Shown one piece after another: positions 7,533 through 19,605 of a stretch of 64,000 bases of DNA (positions within the stretch are counted from its first letter, which is position 1; each line of letters begins with the position of its first letter). Below the pieces are notes generated by a model. It did not search any database and was not told the DNA's origin. It saw only the letters and a program-made list of their open reading frames with translations. Both the position numbers and the translations under genes were made by a program. Location of the stretch: positions 248,001 to 312,000 of the forward strand of contig WOFQ01000041.1 of NCBI GenBank assembly GCA_012184525.1, in the 5' to 3' direction. The DNA comes from Xenoacremonium recifei (lineage: Eukaryota; Ascomycota; Sordariomycetes; Hypocreales; Nectriaceae).

Positions 7533-9723
7533 CAATGCTGCGCTTGAGAGTTGTCGCTGGTGCAGACTAGCGTGCACGAAAGGATGATAGGTGTTCCTGA
7601 GTGAGGTCAGGGCTGCTTGAGGAGACTAGTGATAGCTGTGCTTGGGGGCAAAGCTAAGAGAGGAGGGTCCAAAAGGGAAGAGAGGATTGGGATGAAACAA
7701 GGTGAAGAGGTGAGAGTGTGTGGTGGAGGAGGAAGAAAGGAAGAGAGAGGAATGAGGAGGGAGGGAGGAGTTAAATAGAGAGGCCAGAGGAGGCTTGAAG
7801 GCAGGAGGCAGGGAAACAGGCAGGAGCAAGCAGTGAATGCAGCTGCTGTTGGTGCACAATAGGAATGGATTGCGTGTGTTTGAAGGAGTGCATTTGAATG
7901 GGGTGTGAATCACTGGGCTCACCTGCAGGAGAGAAGGGAAACGCAGCCAGAAGCCGAAGAGGCGATAGCGGTGAGGCAATGTTTTGGCAGCCCAACGGGG
8001 GCACTAAATGGCGTAAACAGAGGCCGATCGTACGGAAAGACGCTGACGCTGCGATGAGATGCAGCGGCGCTGGAGTAGCTGCAGCTACAGAGGGACGAGA
8101 GAAAGAGAATTGGCGATTCCCATACGCCGAAAGGATGTTGTTGTGACGTGGGTGAGGTGGTTGAAGAAAGGGAATTGAGGAAGGGAAGGGAAGTGGCAGG
8201 AGACGGGAGGGAGAAATGGGCCGTGCTGCTGGTGCTGGAGATTGGGCACCAGAATCGAGGCACCTTCCCGTTGCTAGTATGGAAACCGCCTAGACACGTA
8301 ATTCTGCACCTTCCTGCATGTATTGGCAAGTACTGGTGTTTCTGGCGGGATAACTGGCGGATGTCTCCTATTTGCGTGAGTCTCATTGGCGTTGCTATCT
8401 CACCGTGAGCTCGAGCCTCCATCTCGTCACGTTCAGCTTTCACTTCTTCGCCCCCCGATTGGCATTTTTTACAGGTATGAAAACTCTGTAGAATTTCCAG
8501 CTCGTCGCCCCGATTAATTCAGGAGATTGACTGACTTGTGATGGTTACCAGGTACTCCAAGATCTCCGCGTGCAGCCGCTCGCCCCGTCCTCTTCGACAA
8601 CGGACAGCCATCCCTTTTCCCGTCGTGCAGTTTGCCAAAAGGCTGTCTCCTCCCGCCATGGATTTTGTCACTCACGGTATCTTGCATACCGTCGCTCAAC
8701 AGCTGTCATGCATCCCTGCTCCCGCTTTTCCCTGTTTGCACGAACGTGGCCATCTCAGGGGCGCCAAACGCGGCTGCTTGCAGCTCACCACGGCACACAT
8801 CGACATCACCGACGAGACACACCCAGGAGCCGATTTCGGAAACAAGTCTCTTCTGACTCAGAAACTACGTATTTGGCAGGAAATCAATTGTGTCTGTTAG
8901 ATGGGTGTGCTATTATTGATGAGTGTTGGCGCAATGTTTGCTTGCTACTCAGGCGTAGGCCCATCGCCCAACTTGCAAAACATACAGTCTGGGTAACATT
9001 GGCATTTGACAAGACTGATACACACCTCTGACGGTTTGCCGAAAACCGGGTTGTCTGCCGCAGACACTTCATCATCCGTCGGCTGTAACACTCCGGTGAC
9101 AGCCAAGGCGGATGACACTCCGAAGCAGCACGTGCGGGCGCCCGGAAGATGTGTGCGATGGTCCGACATCGCTGGTAATCCAGCCTGCGATGGCCTTGCT
9201 ACCCCGTCGATTTAGTCTACAGTCGCATGATTATGGCTACAGATGGAGAGCACGAGTGTGAGTAAGGTATAGCAGAGGTTTGCTGTGTTGGACAATTTTC
9301 CTGTACACCACTTATCACGAAGGCGCGCGTCTCGAAGGGGCGATACATGATAGAGTCGCCACTCATATCTACTCGTTATCACACGTCGCAGACATAGTAA
9401 TGCAGATCTGGTCCCTGAAGATGGTACAGTTTATTGACTCTGAGCCGCCGTCCAAATAGTCTTGTCCACAACTGTCCTCTCTGTGTCAGCGTAACCACTT
9501 ATTGCACCACTTCATTCGCGTGGAAACCTGAAGCAACCACCGAAATGGTAGAAGGACAGAGGCGAACAATAAAGACACCGAGAGACCCAAGACATGAAAT
9601 TAGCCACCAAGCGCTGATGTATTCCCACCCTAGATATGAAGCTTTTCCTAATATTAATATCACCACGCATCATCCCGTCTCTGCCCTCATCCCAAACCCA
9701 TACAAGAAACAACAATTAACTCC
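7533..9723. other. Argonaute upstream region and RNA14 3' flank
   Basis: About 2.2 kb without a gene I can support. Bases 7640-7900 are strongly purine-rich on the plus strand (CT-rich on the Argonaute sense strand), as in fungal leaders and promoters. The open frames around 8.5-9.2 kb are arginine/serine/histidine-rich and look like non-coding composition. No tRNA was recognised. Confidence 0.5.
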
Positions 9724-12700
9724 TCAGTATCGGTAACCACCATACTGTCCTGGAGGCGGCGCCCCGTAACCACCAGGTGCGGGAGGCCAAGCTGGAGGTG
9801 CGCCGCCAGCATCCGGAGGTGCGTAGGCATTCCCTTGAAACCCTCCACCACTCTCCGTCCGCAATGGCGAGTTTCTGTATCCGCTAGATGGCTGCTGCCC
9901 CCGTCCGTAGGGGCTCAGTGGCCGGCTACCGTATTCATTCGACGACTGCCTGGCATGGCTCGGATTAGGATATCGAGGTTGGCCTCCAGTCGTTGCTTTA
10001 AGCGTAGCGTAGTCGGGTAGGTTTGTAGTCTGGAGCATATTCACCATCCCAATAGGACTGACCCGCGGGCCGTCGTAGCTGTGGCTGGGAGGAAGGATGT
10101 TGAGGAGGAACGTGATATCTCGGTGCAGAGCGGACGCCTGATTTCGTCGCTGCTGGTCCAGACGTCGTCCAGCCGCGCCTTTCAGAGGCGACACGCCTCT
10201 AGCCAGTCGCTTCGGTGGGTTCAGCTCCTCGTCGTCAATACCAAGAGGTCGTTTGGGGGAGGCCGTCGTTCGTATATACTGTAATCGCGGACTTTGCTCC
10301 GCTCTCCCGAGCATTGGGCTGTTTCGGACTGAGGTGGGAATGTCCATCACAGGAACCATGTTCTTGGGTCGCATCTGCGTCGCCTTGGATATGATGATGG
10401 GCGCCGCTACGGGGTCAAAGCGGTTTGTCGAGTATCGCGAAACGAAAAAGCTAAGCTTGGGGTCGTCAGGAAACAATTCGGCCATGCGATCCTCCAGCTT
10501 GGAAATCTGTGCCAGCTCGCCGTATTTCGACTCGTATTGGTGGAAGTACGCATAGAGAGGTTTAGCCTTGAAGAGCGTCTCGGCCTTCGAGACCAGCCGG
10601 TTAACGCACGTCTCGAACACCACGCGGGCATCTGTTGTTGGGTTAGCCAGATCCCTCGTAGGTTGGTACGATGTTTACATACTTGTGGTGTCGTCTCGAG
10701 AATGGAGGTACTTGAGGTACTCGATCATGAAATTCTCGTCGTTAGGGAACAACCGAGCACCTCGCTCAAAGATCTTAGCACCAACGGGGTCCTTGTACAC
10801 AACCGACTCCAGCAACGCAACTGCGACATAAACGTCGCTCGTAAGCCGTCCCTTCTGTCGTGCATCAGTGAAAACCTTCCGCAGGCCACCCTCCGTTTGG
10901 TTGCCTTTGCCCTGGATCCGGCGCATGGCCCGGGCCAAAGCGATCCAGACGTGGGAAATGGTCCTCGATAGGAGCTGCGCTTCGGCAGCGTAGCTCTTCT
11001 GTATGGCTAAGATGCGTTCTTCCATGGGTGATCTCTTTGGTTGTTCGTCGTCTTCGTCGCCGTCGTTCTCCTCTATCGACTCCTGAACGGGCTCCTGGGC
11101 AGCCGCCTGCTTCAAAGTGGTCACCTCCAGCTTCTCTCGCTCCTTGACTTTGTCTCCAAGTTCGTATAGAGTTTCCAAAATGTCGTCGAAAGGCTTCCGC
11201 ACCGCCTTGGCATACTCCGACTTGTCCCCCTCCTTGGCAGGGTAGTTCGCCTCGATGTGGTCGGCATGCTTGAGCGCGAGAAGGACGCTCTCAGGGATCG
11301 CCTGGATTCCTCGCAAAAGCATCTCCGTTCCCATCTCCTTCTCGGCCTCGCGCACACCGTTCTGGAAGCACCATTCAGCTGCATCCACCCAAATTTCTGG
11401 CCAGAATCGGAGAGCCATCAAGGCTTGTTTGTAGCAGTAAAGTACCCGCTGGTTGTAGGCCTGAGGCTCATCAGTCTTGAGAACAAGAGGATCATCCTTC
11501 TCCCAGGCAATCCACTTCTTCCATATCTCCACCTGCTCGCGATAGTCCTGATCACCCTCGAAGCCCGGGGCAGGGGGCAGGCGTGGAAGGTTCGTGCGCT
11601 TGAGATGGCGAGTTATGTTATCCAAGGCGATGTTGGCACTTTTGGCCGACATGTATCCGGGCGATTTTTCCTGGATAAACTTCCTCCCCTAGGACAAAGT
11701 CAGATATCACACTACAAATGGAAATAAGAGAAGCTTACAGTCATCTTGTTAAGACTCATCTCAAACTGATCGTATTCCTTCCAGAGATTGTTGACCGTTA
11801 ACATGGGGACGTTGATGGCTCGTTGATACAACTTTCGTAGTTGATCCATCTTTTGCTGGTCTTGCCAGCCTGTGCCTCCAATCTGACCAGGCCCGTTCTT
11901 GACAAATTGGACATAGTCTTGCCAGATGTGGCCGGAGTCGCGATCAACGCCGATGTTGTCGATAACGAACTCGTAAGACTGTGTGATAGTCCGCCGGGCT
12001 TGGCCGGAGGCGTCATTGTTGAGGTCATTACGTCTCCGGATGTAGTTGAGGTACACGGTCCAGAGCTTCACGTTGGGAACCGTCATGAGACACCTTCCAA
12101 AGAGCTTCTCAGCGTCGACAAAGTTGTCAATTCCCAGCTCCATCTCAATCCAGTCCACCCAGATGTCCGCCTGGGCGACATGCTTGTCAGTTTCTGATTG
12201 GGGCACTGGAGACTCGGGGCACTCACGGCTTGGGGGAACACTTCGAGGAAGCGATTGTACACGGCTCTAGCGTCGTTCAATCTGCTATTGCGTCTATGGT
12301 CGGCAATCAGGTTAAGCCAGGCATCCATGTCACCTCGAGGGTCTTCCTTGACTCGAGCCTCCAGGAGGGCGACAGGGTCAAGGCCACCAAGGGGAGAGGG
12401 CACAGTGGCGAAGGCAACAGCAGCCGTGCCCATGTTCACATTCGTGGGAAGAGACTCGGCCACAGCGGGAGCTTGTTCTTGGGACTGGGCCTTGACGGGG
12501 GGAGGGGGGTCAGTGGCAGACTCTTCTTCATCCTCATCATCCGAGGCCTCCACTAGGAAGCCTCCAGACATCTTGGGTTTGGAGGTTTGACGCTGTGAAG
12601 CGGTGGACGAGGCGACGGGATCGGGAACTTGAGAAGGGGTGCCAATGGTGACAGACTCGGGGTCATAGTCGCCGCCATCATCAGTGCCATTATCCGCTGC

Positions 12701-12817
12701 ATCACCAGAGACATGGGAATCTTGAAAGTTATCAACTTGTTCGTCACTATGCTGGTTCTGAGCATCCTCGGCGGTCCCGTAGCCCTCTTCGCCCCACGCA
12801 GCACCCTCGGAAGCCAT
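9724..12817 (-). CDS. rna14: Rna14, subunit of the mRNA 3'-end cleavage factor, 978 aa
   Basis: Four coding exons: 12817-12227, 12170-11739, 11688-10683 and 10631-9724; introns are 56, 50, 51 and all keep the frame (joins FPQA-ADIW, NKMT-GRKF, DDTT-N-ARVV). The acidic disordered head (1-120) is followed by a long array of HAT helices making the Suf domain (from about DPRGDMDAWLNLI to FFVSRYSTNRFDP), then a disordered region, a conserved short segment (DITFLLNILPPSHSYDGP, the place of the Rna15-binding monkeytail) and a Gly/Pro/Tyr-rich tail ending GGYRY. Rna14 pairs with Rna15 in cleavage factor IA and holds the poly(A) machinery together in the nucleus. The gene is divergent from ASF1, with 1.08 kb between starts. 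Confidence 0.93.
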
Positions 12818-13895
12818 GTTGCGCAGTCTGCCGGGGTGGTTTATCGGAGGAATGCCGCAGTCGGCGACAATAACGGGGATGGTCCGGCGACAGGAGTTCG
12901 GCCGGGAAACGCAGAGTCGGTCGTCAAGCTAGTCGAGAAGCTAGAGAATGCACTGCATGGATTCGTTCGCGCGATCGAAATTGGGGAAATTGGACAACAA
13001 AGCTGGGAACTGATCGGTCAGTTCGCCAGTGCTGGATCTCGCGAAAGCCAGCTGTCGCGAAGGCCGCCAGCCAGCGGGTCGACGTTCAGCGTCGGCGGAA
13101 GCCAGAAGCTCAGTCGTATCGGTCGTCAGCTCGTATCGAGGGGGTTCGATGGCAAGATGGGGGGTCTCGATGGGGGGGATGCGAGAGCGTCGAGATTCAA
13201 GCCGTGGTGTTGTTCTGAGGCCAAACAAGGAGCATCATCAAAGTGAGAAGCTAGAACAAAGAAGCTTCAGCAGGGAACACGGCAGAACCGCCACATCTGG
13301 CTTAGCGCCGTTGGCGGTGAACGAGTGAAGTAAGAGCCGCACCGCGCGAGTCAGCCGGAAGGGCGCCCGGCCATCGCGTGATTGGGTCCAGCCTGCGCCA
13401 CAGGAACCCTGGCGTGGCGGCTGCCCCTGCCTGCCCTGGCTGTGGCTGGTGCGTCTCGACCGCCTGCGCGTCCAAGCAACCACTCAACGCGGTGCAAGGC
13501 CCAAGGCGCGTCCACCCGTTTCTTAATCTCCAGCTGTGTTTCTTCTCCCTCCATCGCAAATTCCTCTGTAATAAAACACCCGCCCGCGCACCCACCAGTC
13601 CGTCGATCTCGTTCACACGGCAACCACCGCAAGACTTCATCATCTACGACGACTATTCAACTGGCTTCGCGCCCCGGCTTTCTCACGTCCATCCTCAACA
13701 TCCACCGCATCTTTGTTTGCAGCAACGCTCATCCCTTGCTCGCAGCCTCGTTTGCACCACCACCACCACAACCATCCCGTCGTCCCCGGCCTTGTGCGCT
13801 TCTGACCGTTCCACGAACGCATCGACGCCGCTGCATCTCGACTTTCTCGCCACTCTTCCTCCCCATCCCCGTGTTTCTCGCAAACTACCGGCAAA
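12818..13895. other. Divergent RNA14/ASF1 promoter region
   Basis: No gene supported. Both leaders are inside; 13.5-13.9 kb is CT-rich on the plus strand as in fungal 5' leaders. Several open frames on both strands are by-products of this composition. Confidence 0.6.
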
Positions 13896-14907
13896 ATGTC
13901 TGTCGTATCGCTCTTGGGCGTGAAGGTGATGAACAACCCTGCCAAGTTCACAGACAAGTACGAGTTTGAGATCACATTCGAGTGCCTCGAGGCGCTTGAG
14001 AAGGGTATGTGTCCCTCCGTGATGCATGCTTGGTCGCAACCGCAGCCTAACTGACCATAACAGACCTCGAGTGGAAGTTGACCTACGTCGGATCTGCCAC
14101 CTCGTAAGTTTGGTTGATGCTTTCTGTCTGTTTACGTCGCCTCTAACTCTATGCAGTGATCAGTATGACCAAGAACTCGACTCCCTCCTCGTCGGTCCGA
14201 TCCCCGTCGGCGTGAACAAGTTCATCTTCGAGGCAGATGCCCCTAACACATCTCGCATTCCCGACGCCGATATTCTGGGAGTTACGGTGATTCTTCTAAC
14301 CTGTGCCTACGATGGGCGTGAATTTGTCCGCGTGGGCTACTACGTCAACAACGAATACGAGTCGGAGGAACTCAACGCTGAGCCTCCTTCCAAGCCCATC
14401 ATCGAGAAGGTGAAGCGAAACATCTTGTCGGAGAAGCCCCGTGTTACTCGTTTCGCCATCAAGTGGTAGGTCTACATGTTTCAGCAAGTCGTGAAGCATA
14501 CGCTGACATCTATTAGGGACTCAGAGGCTTCTGCCCCTGCCGAGTTCCCTCCAGAACAACCTGAGGCCGACCTGGTTGCCGACGGTGACGAGTACGGCGC
14601 TGAAGAAGAAGCGGAGGAGGCCGAGCTGGCTGAGGCCGAGGCTGCTGCCACCAAAGAAGGTGCCCAGAATGGCGAGGATTCCGAAATGGCTGGTGTCGAG
14701 AACGAGAACGGCCAGGAGGAGGACGAGATGTCGGAGGACGGCAGTGTGGACATTGAGAGCGAGAGCGAGGATGAGCTCGAGGAGGAAGAGGGTGAGGCCG
14801 AGGCCGAGGCCGAAGGTGAGGTCCCGGCGGATGACGACGCCATGGAGGTTGACAGCGCGGAGAAGCCTGCTGCGCCATCCGCTAAGCCTGTTACCGTCGC
14901 GTCCTAG
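13896..14907 (+). CDS. asf1: Asf1 histone H3-H4 chaperone, 282 aa
   Basis: Four coding exons: 13896-14004, 14064-14103, 14157-14465 and 14517-14907, with introns of 59, 53 and 51 bp; the second exon is only 40 bp. The joined N-terminal 155 residues are the highly conserved Asf1 core (MSVVSLLGVKVMNNPAKF, YDQELDSLLVGPIPVGVNK, FEADAPNTSRIP, ILGVTVILLTC, RVGYYVNNEY, RNILSEKPRVTRF) that clamps the histone H3-H4 dimer. The rest is a long acidic tail rich in Glu/Asp/Ala, as in other fungal Asf1 proteins. It delivers H3-H4 for replication-coupled and replication-independent nucleosome assembly in the nucleus. The long antisense open frames over the tail are shadows of its GAG/GCC codons. Confidence 0.96.
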
Positions 14908-16038
14908 GGGAGTTCACGCGCAAGGCGATTGAGGTGTGAGCTCAGCTCCTAGACCGGAGCGAGCTTATCTATACGAGACGACTGGCGGGCAAGGGACTGA
15001 TTGGAATAATAGAGCTACGCGTTCATGAGGGACTGGATGATATCAAGCGCATCGGGGCGGACGGGGGGTCTGGAGTGTTAGGGGAGACGTATATGAGAAC
15101 TGTTGCTTCAGTACCAACCTACTTACGGATTACCACGAGAGACCATCAATACAAACTCTAGTACGTACAACAAAAGGCCAATGGCGGACGCGAGGCGTGA
15201 CTCATGGGAGCGATATCAGAGAGCAGTTGGTCATTTCCATCACGGATGGTAAGTTATCTGGTTGGAGGTTTAGGTTGCGGTGCCTGCCTCGGCTGGAGGG
15301 GAGTTGGAGGCTTGGTAAGCAGCAGAGTGCGGCTGGCTGCGAGACTCGCCCGTCCCTCATCCACGTGCTAGGCTTCCTCATACACCAACATCCTCCCTCC
15401 ATGGCAGCCAAGCACCAAGATAGCCAACGCCTCGTCCCGGACCCCGCGGAAGCGCCCGACTTGTGAGGAAATGCCAATTGGCATGACGTACGTAGATGAG
15501 CATTCGCAACATCCCCCCCTATCTGCCTGCCTGATCATCACCACCACCACCTCTCCCACCACCTCAAAGCTAGGCCGCTGGAGCTCTCCGCCCGCGTCCA
15601 GCCGCCCTCAGCCGAGCCCGTCCACCTCAAAGATCGACAGCCTCGCTTCCCAGACGATGAATAGCCACTGCGCGCGACGCCCACGTGCGATCTCGGCGCC
15701 GGTGCACACCCCCGGAATTCCAGGGCTTCGGTCCCCGATCTGGCCTGCTTCTAGCTTGCTGGCTCGCCCTGCGAATCCATCCCCGTCTCGCAAGTTCACC
15801 GAGCGCTGGAACCGGATGGCCGATGGTGCTTCAGCCGCACTCCATCGGGGCCCTCCGATGGCCAAGAGCCTAGGACTTGGACGTCGCGATGGGTAGAAAT
15901 ATGCCTAACGAGCGCCCGTGTCATGGCGAAGCAGAGACGATGGAACTACCGCTCTTCTCTTCTCTTGTCTTTTTCGGCTGGAGAATGAGTGACTCCCAGA
16001 CACTCGTGGTCTCTTACACGCGAACAGCCTAGGTAGTT
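14908..16038. other. Intergenic, ASF1 to CorA-like gene
   Basis: 1.1 kb with no supported gene. It should hold the ASF1 3' end and the promoter and leader of the next gene. Open frames at 15.2-15.9 kb are Pro/Ser/Arg-rich on either strand and not protein-like. Confidence 0.55.
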
Positions 16039-18472
16039 ATGGCATCAACTTCAACAACACAGCCTCCCCAGCACATTGACGACCTCATCAAAGCTGCCGA
16101 GCTACACCTTGAGCAGTACACGCAGTCCCTCCGCAACCTCCACGATGGCGTCGCCCTCCGTCGCCGAGACCGCGCCGACAGTCGCGCCACCGGCCCCGAG
16201 CCCTTCACGCCGCCGTTGCGTGCTCTCAGCGGGCCGGCCCTCAGTATCGACTCCAACCCTGGCGGCCTGCCGATGCTGCGGCGCGCACGGCGGTCGACGC
16301 TTGATGGCTCGGAGCGGCCCGGCAGCTTCGTGATCACGCCTGAGCCTCGCCAGATTGGAGCCTCGCATGAAGGCGTGTTTGCGCATGACGAGGAGCTCAA
16401 CTTCATCCCGTTGCTGGATCCCGCGGCATCCCCCAGCCGGGCTGTTGAACACTCGCAAGGGACTCCGCTGTCAGTCCTGACGCCGATGCACTTCCACGAC
16501 GACATGTTGCTGCGGCACCTCCGGGACTCCGAGTTCACGGATGAGATGACCTCTGTTCTGGACGACGTGATGAAGCGCCGCGACGAGATCGACATGGCGG
16601 TGCCGTTCCGCGACTTTGCTGCCTATGAGAGGGGCGACTACCATGTTACCTCGACCTTTGAAGTCTATGAAGTTGGGCGTGATGGCATCGCCACGAAGCT
16701 TAGTGCAGATATCGACGTCCAGCCGGATATCCGCTACGGAGGAGATGTCCCCTATGAGGGCCCAGACGGCATTGTCGATGCTCCCACGGTATGGGATACC
16801 ATCAGAGACGTCAACCCCAGCGGGCAGTCTGTTGGCCGCATCACGTAAGTTGCCCCCCTGATAGTTCATGACCTCGTTCTAACATGCCTCACAGCATTGT
16901 CCAAGAACCCACGCCGCTCATGCTGGCCGGGCTTCATCTCACGATGGGGCCTCACTTCGACATGTCTGAGCTGCTCGCCCACCTCCTGACCGACAAGCCC
17001 AACCGCGGCCGCACTCTAGCCTTTACCAACCGCGCCTTCGAGAAGATGCCCTCCGGCTCCCCTTCTCCCTATCCCTCCTCGCCCACAGTCCGCCCCTTCG
17101 ACTCACCTCACATCCAACCCCTTCAGCCCTCTTTCGCCCACGTGCGCCAGCGATCCTTCTTCTTCGTCTTCAAGTACTACACCGTCATCAGTGAGGGCCT
17201 CAAACCTGCGCCATGGCAGCGCTACGACGAGCGCCCTGTCGACAAGCGTCTAGGCGATCACATCGATATCGCCGAGTGCAGTTCGGTGCTGGCACTCTCA
17301 CTCGGCGGCGAGCAGACCAAGGCTGTGCGCATGCGGCCTCGGCGTGAACGCACTCGCGAGGGCTACCTCTTCGACACCTTTGGCCCCTGGCAGTTGCTCA
17401 GCATCCAGAGCTTCCCGGACGATGAACACACGGTGCGCGGCGACGAGTACCAAAACAAGACCTTTGCCAGCGGGCCCTTTGCCTTCCTCGATCTCCTCAT
17501 CGCCGAATACCGCGACGCCGGAAAACGCAACCAGATCCTGCACGAACGCATCGCCAAGCTTATCACGCCGCCGCTCGAGTTCATGTTCGACTCACGGCTG
17601 CGCGACAAGCTGCTCTTCGAGGACAAGCACTTCACCTACATCCGCCGCTACTTCTGGGCCTTTAACACTCTGGCCGTCGTCAACAACGGCATCAAGGCCA
17701 TGCAAGCCGCCTACTTCAACACCTTCACCGATGAGTTCTGGGCCGGCAACCACCCTGTGCTCTGGCCGCATCCAGCCCCTGATAGTCCGGACGGCGTGGC
17801 TTACCGCGAGCGCATGGCTGCTCTGCGCAAGGAGCTCGATAAGGTGGTGCGCGAGCTGGGAGATGTATTTGATCGCAATACACGCACGCGCAAGGAGATT
17901 GAGAATCTGCGCGACCAGCTTTTCAGCGGAAGTTCCATCAAGGAGAGCCGCCGGGCTATCGAGCAGGGCGACAATATCCGCATCCTCACCATGATCAGCA
18001 TGATCTTCTTGCCACTGACCTTTGTCACTGTACGTCCCCCCTTCACCCTCACTTCTACCCCTGATACTAACATGCTTAGTCCGTCTTCGGCATCACCGAG
18101 TTCACCATCCCAGCCACTGACTGGCGCTTCGCCGTCACCATGGTCATGGTCTGCGTGCCCTTCATGGCGCTCATCGTCCTGCTCCAAACCCGCACCTTCA
18201 CCGCGCTGCTCGCCAAAATCACCGCCGCGGCAGTCTTCCTCGCCAATCTGCCAACCCGTCTGTTGCGCCGTGCCCGGGACGCTGCCGATACGACTGACAC
18301 TCCGCCGATGCCGCCGCCGCCACGGGGTCGCAAGCGGAGGCTGGTGCTTCTTGATGAGACTGAGGATGGCGGTGGGCGTGAGAATTGGTGGAAGCGTTTG
18401 TGGAGGGGGAGGACGAAGGGGGAGGCTGTGGTGTTTGAAGAGGGTGAGCTGGGGAAGATGGAAAGGGGCTGA
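16039..18472 (+). CDS. CorA-like divalent-cation transporter family protein, 777 aa
   Basis: Three exons: 16039-16844, 16895-18029 and 18080-18472, two introns of 50 bp each (branch-like TACTAAC before the second acceptor). The first 540 residues are cytosolic, with a low-complexity linker near 310-345. A helical segment (ERMAALRKELDKVVRELGD..RTRKEIENLRDQL) leads into the first membrane helix (ILTMISMIFLPLTFVT), then a short loop and the second helix (WRFAVTMVMVCVPFMALIVLL). Two C-terminal helices behind a long stalk are the CorA plan. The loop reads SVFGITEF where Mg transporters have YGMN, so the selectivity motif is missing. The tail is basic and proline-rich. Known fungal CorA-like proteins of this sort are poorly studied; ion transport is inferred and the substrate is open. 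Confidence 0.8.
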
Positions 18473-19605
18473 TGCCTTTTCCCGTCCCCGATGACCACGA
18501 CGATGTTTTTTTCCCTTCTTGTGCATTTTCTATTCCCTTGCATCTCATTCTACAGCAAGATCCGGACTACAGCACCACCTCTTGTACGACTTTTATAACG
18601 ACTTACGACCGACGACCGATACGACCACCAATAGACTTAGACTCCTCCTGTCACTACAGGCCCTGTATGTACGAGCGAATGTACGAGTGTTATGTATTTT
18701 ATGTATTGAGAACATATGAAACTGCTTAATTACTACATCAATAAATTGTGACCTCTTGATTAATTACAATTACCTTCCGCTTCCAGCAATAAGTCCATGG
18801 AACACAATCTTACATTCCGCACCCTCCACCGGATCCCAATACCACCCTCAGCCGCATCTCCCCGGACGAATCACACCCCGTTACTCCCCTCCTGCAGGCT
18901 AAATCTGCGACCGTTGCCAACGCATCGAGGGGTCGGTACCCAATAGGAGGGCTAAGGTGCTGATCGGGCGTTTCATGTGCAGGGTAGCTAGAGTCGGAAT
19001 GCAGAGATATCACAATACGGCACGGCACAGACTCATCACATATCCCATCGTTCATTAGCCGGACAACTCGAAAAAAGTAAACTAGCAGGCCCTGATATCA
19101 TTTCATCCCAAGCATCACTGTCTCATCCCATGCAGAACATGCGCCTAACAGCCATACACACACATCGGGCAGAGTCAGGTAATCAAAGCATCGCACCGGA
19201 AAGTCTTCCACCTCCTCCCACCGCGGGCCAGCCGAAGCAGAATACCGCCGCCTCCTTGCTCTTCCTCCTCTTCGTCCCAAGAAATTACCGAGGTATATAG
19301 AAGTCCGTAGTAGCATTCGCATTCGCATCCCAGCACATCTTTTGCCGCTCGCGTTCGCAGAAAAGAAGGAAAACAAAAAAAGAAACACAAGTAACAGTGC
19401 CAGATAAAAGCATCAACATAGGAGACGTGTGTGCCGCCACCCAATGTGAATCCACCGGGCGGCAGCGAGGATAGAACAGAACATCTCCGTGGTATCAGTG
19501 TGTCCATAACGCCAGGCCGCTTTCCCAGATATAGTCGTAGTACATGGATGAAGATGCGTCGAGATGCCGCACAATCGTTTGCTCGTCGCTGGTCGTCTGG
19601 ACTGT
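18473..19605. other. Convergent 3' regions of CorA-like and RasGAP genes
   Basis: No gene supported. A candidate poly(A) signal AATAAA lies at 18740-18745, about 270 bp behind the CorA-like stop. The remainder is the RasGAP 3' side. Confidence 0.55.

Noticed and set aside
8570..9031. Arginine/histidine-rich plus frame between Argonaute and RNA14
   Set aside because: Its composition is that of non-coding C-rich DNA and other frames over the same bases are equally open.
14481..14878. Serine/proline/arginine-rich minus frames opposite the ASF1 tail
   Set aside because: They are shadows of the Glu/Ala-rich acidic tail of Asf1.
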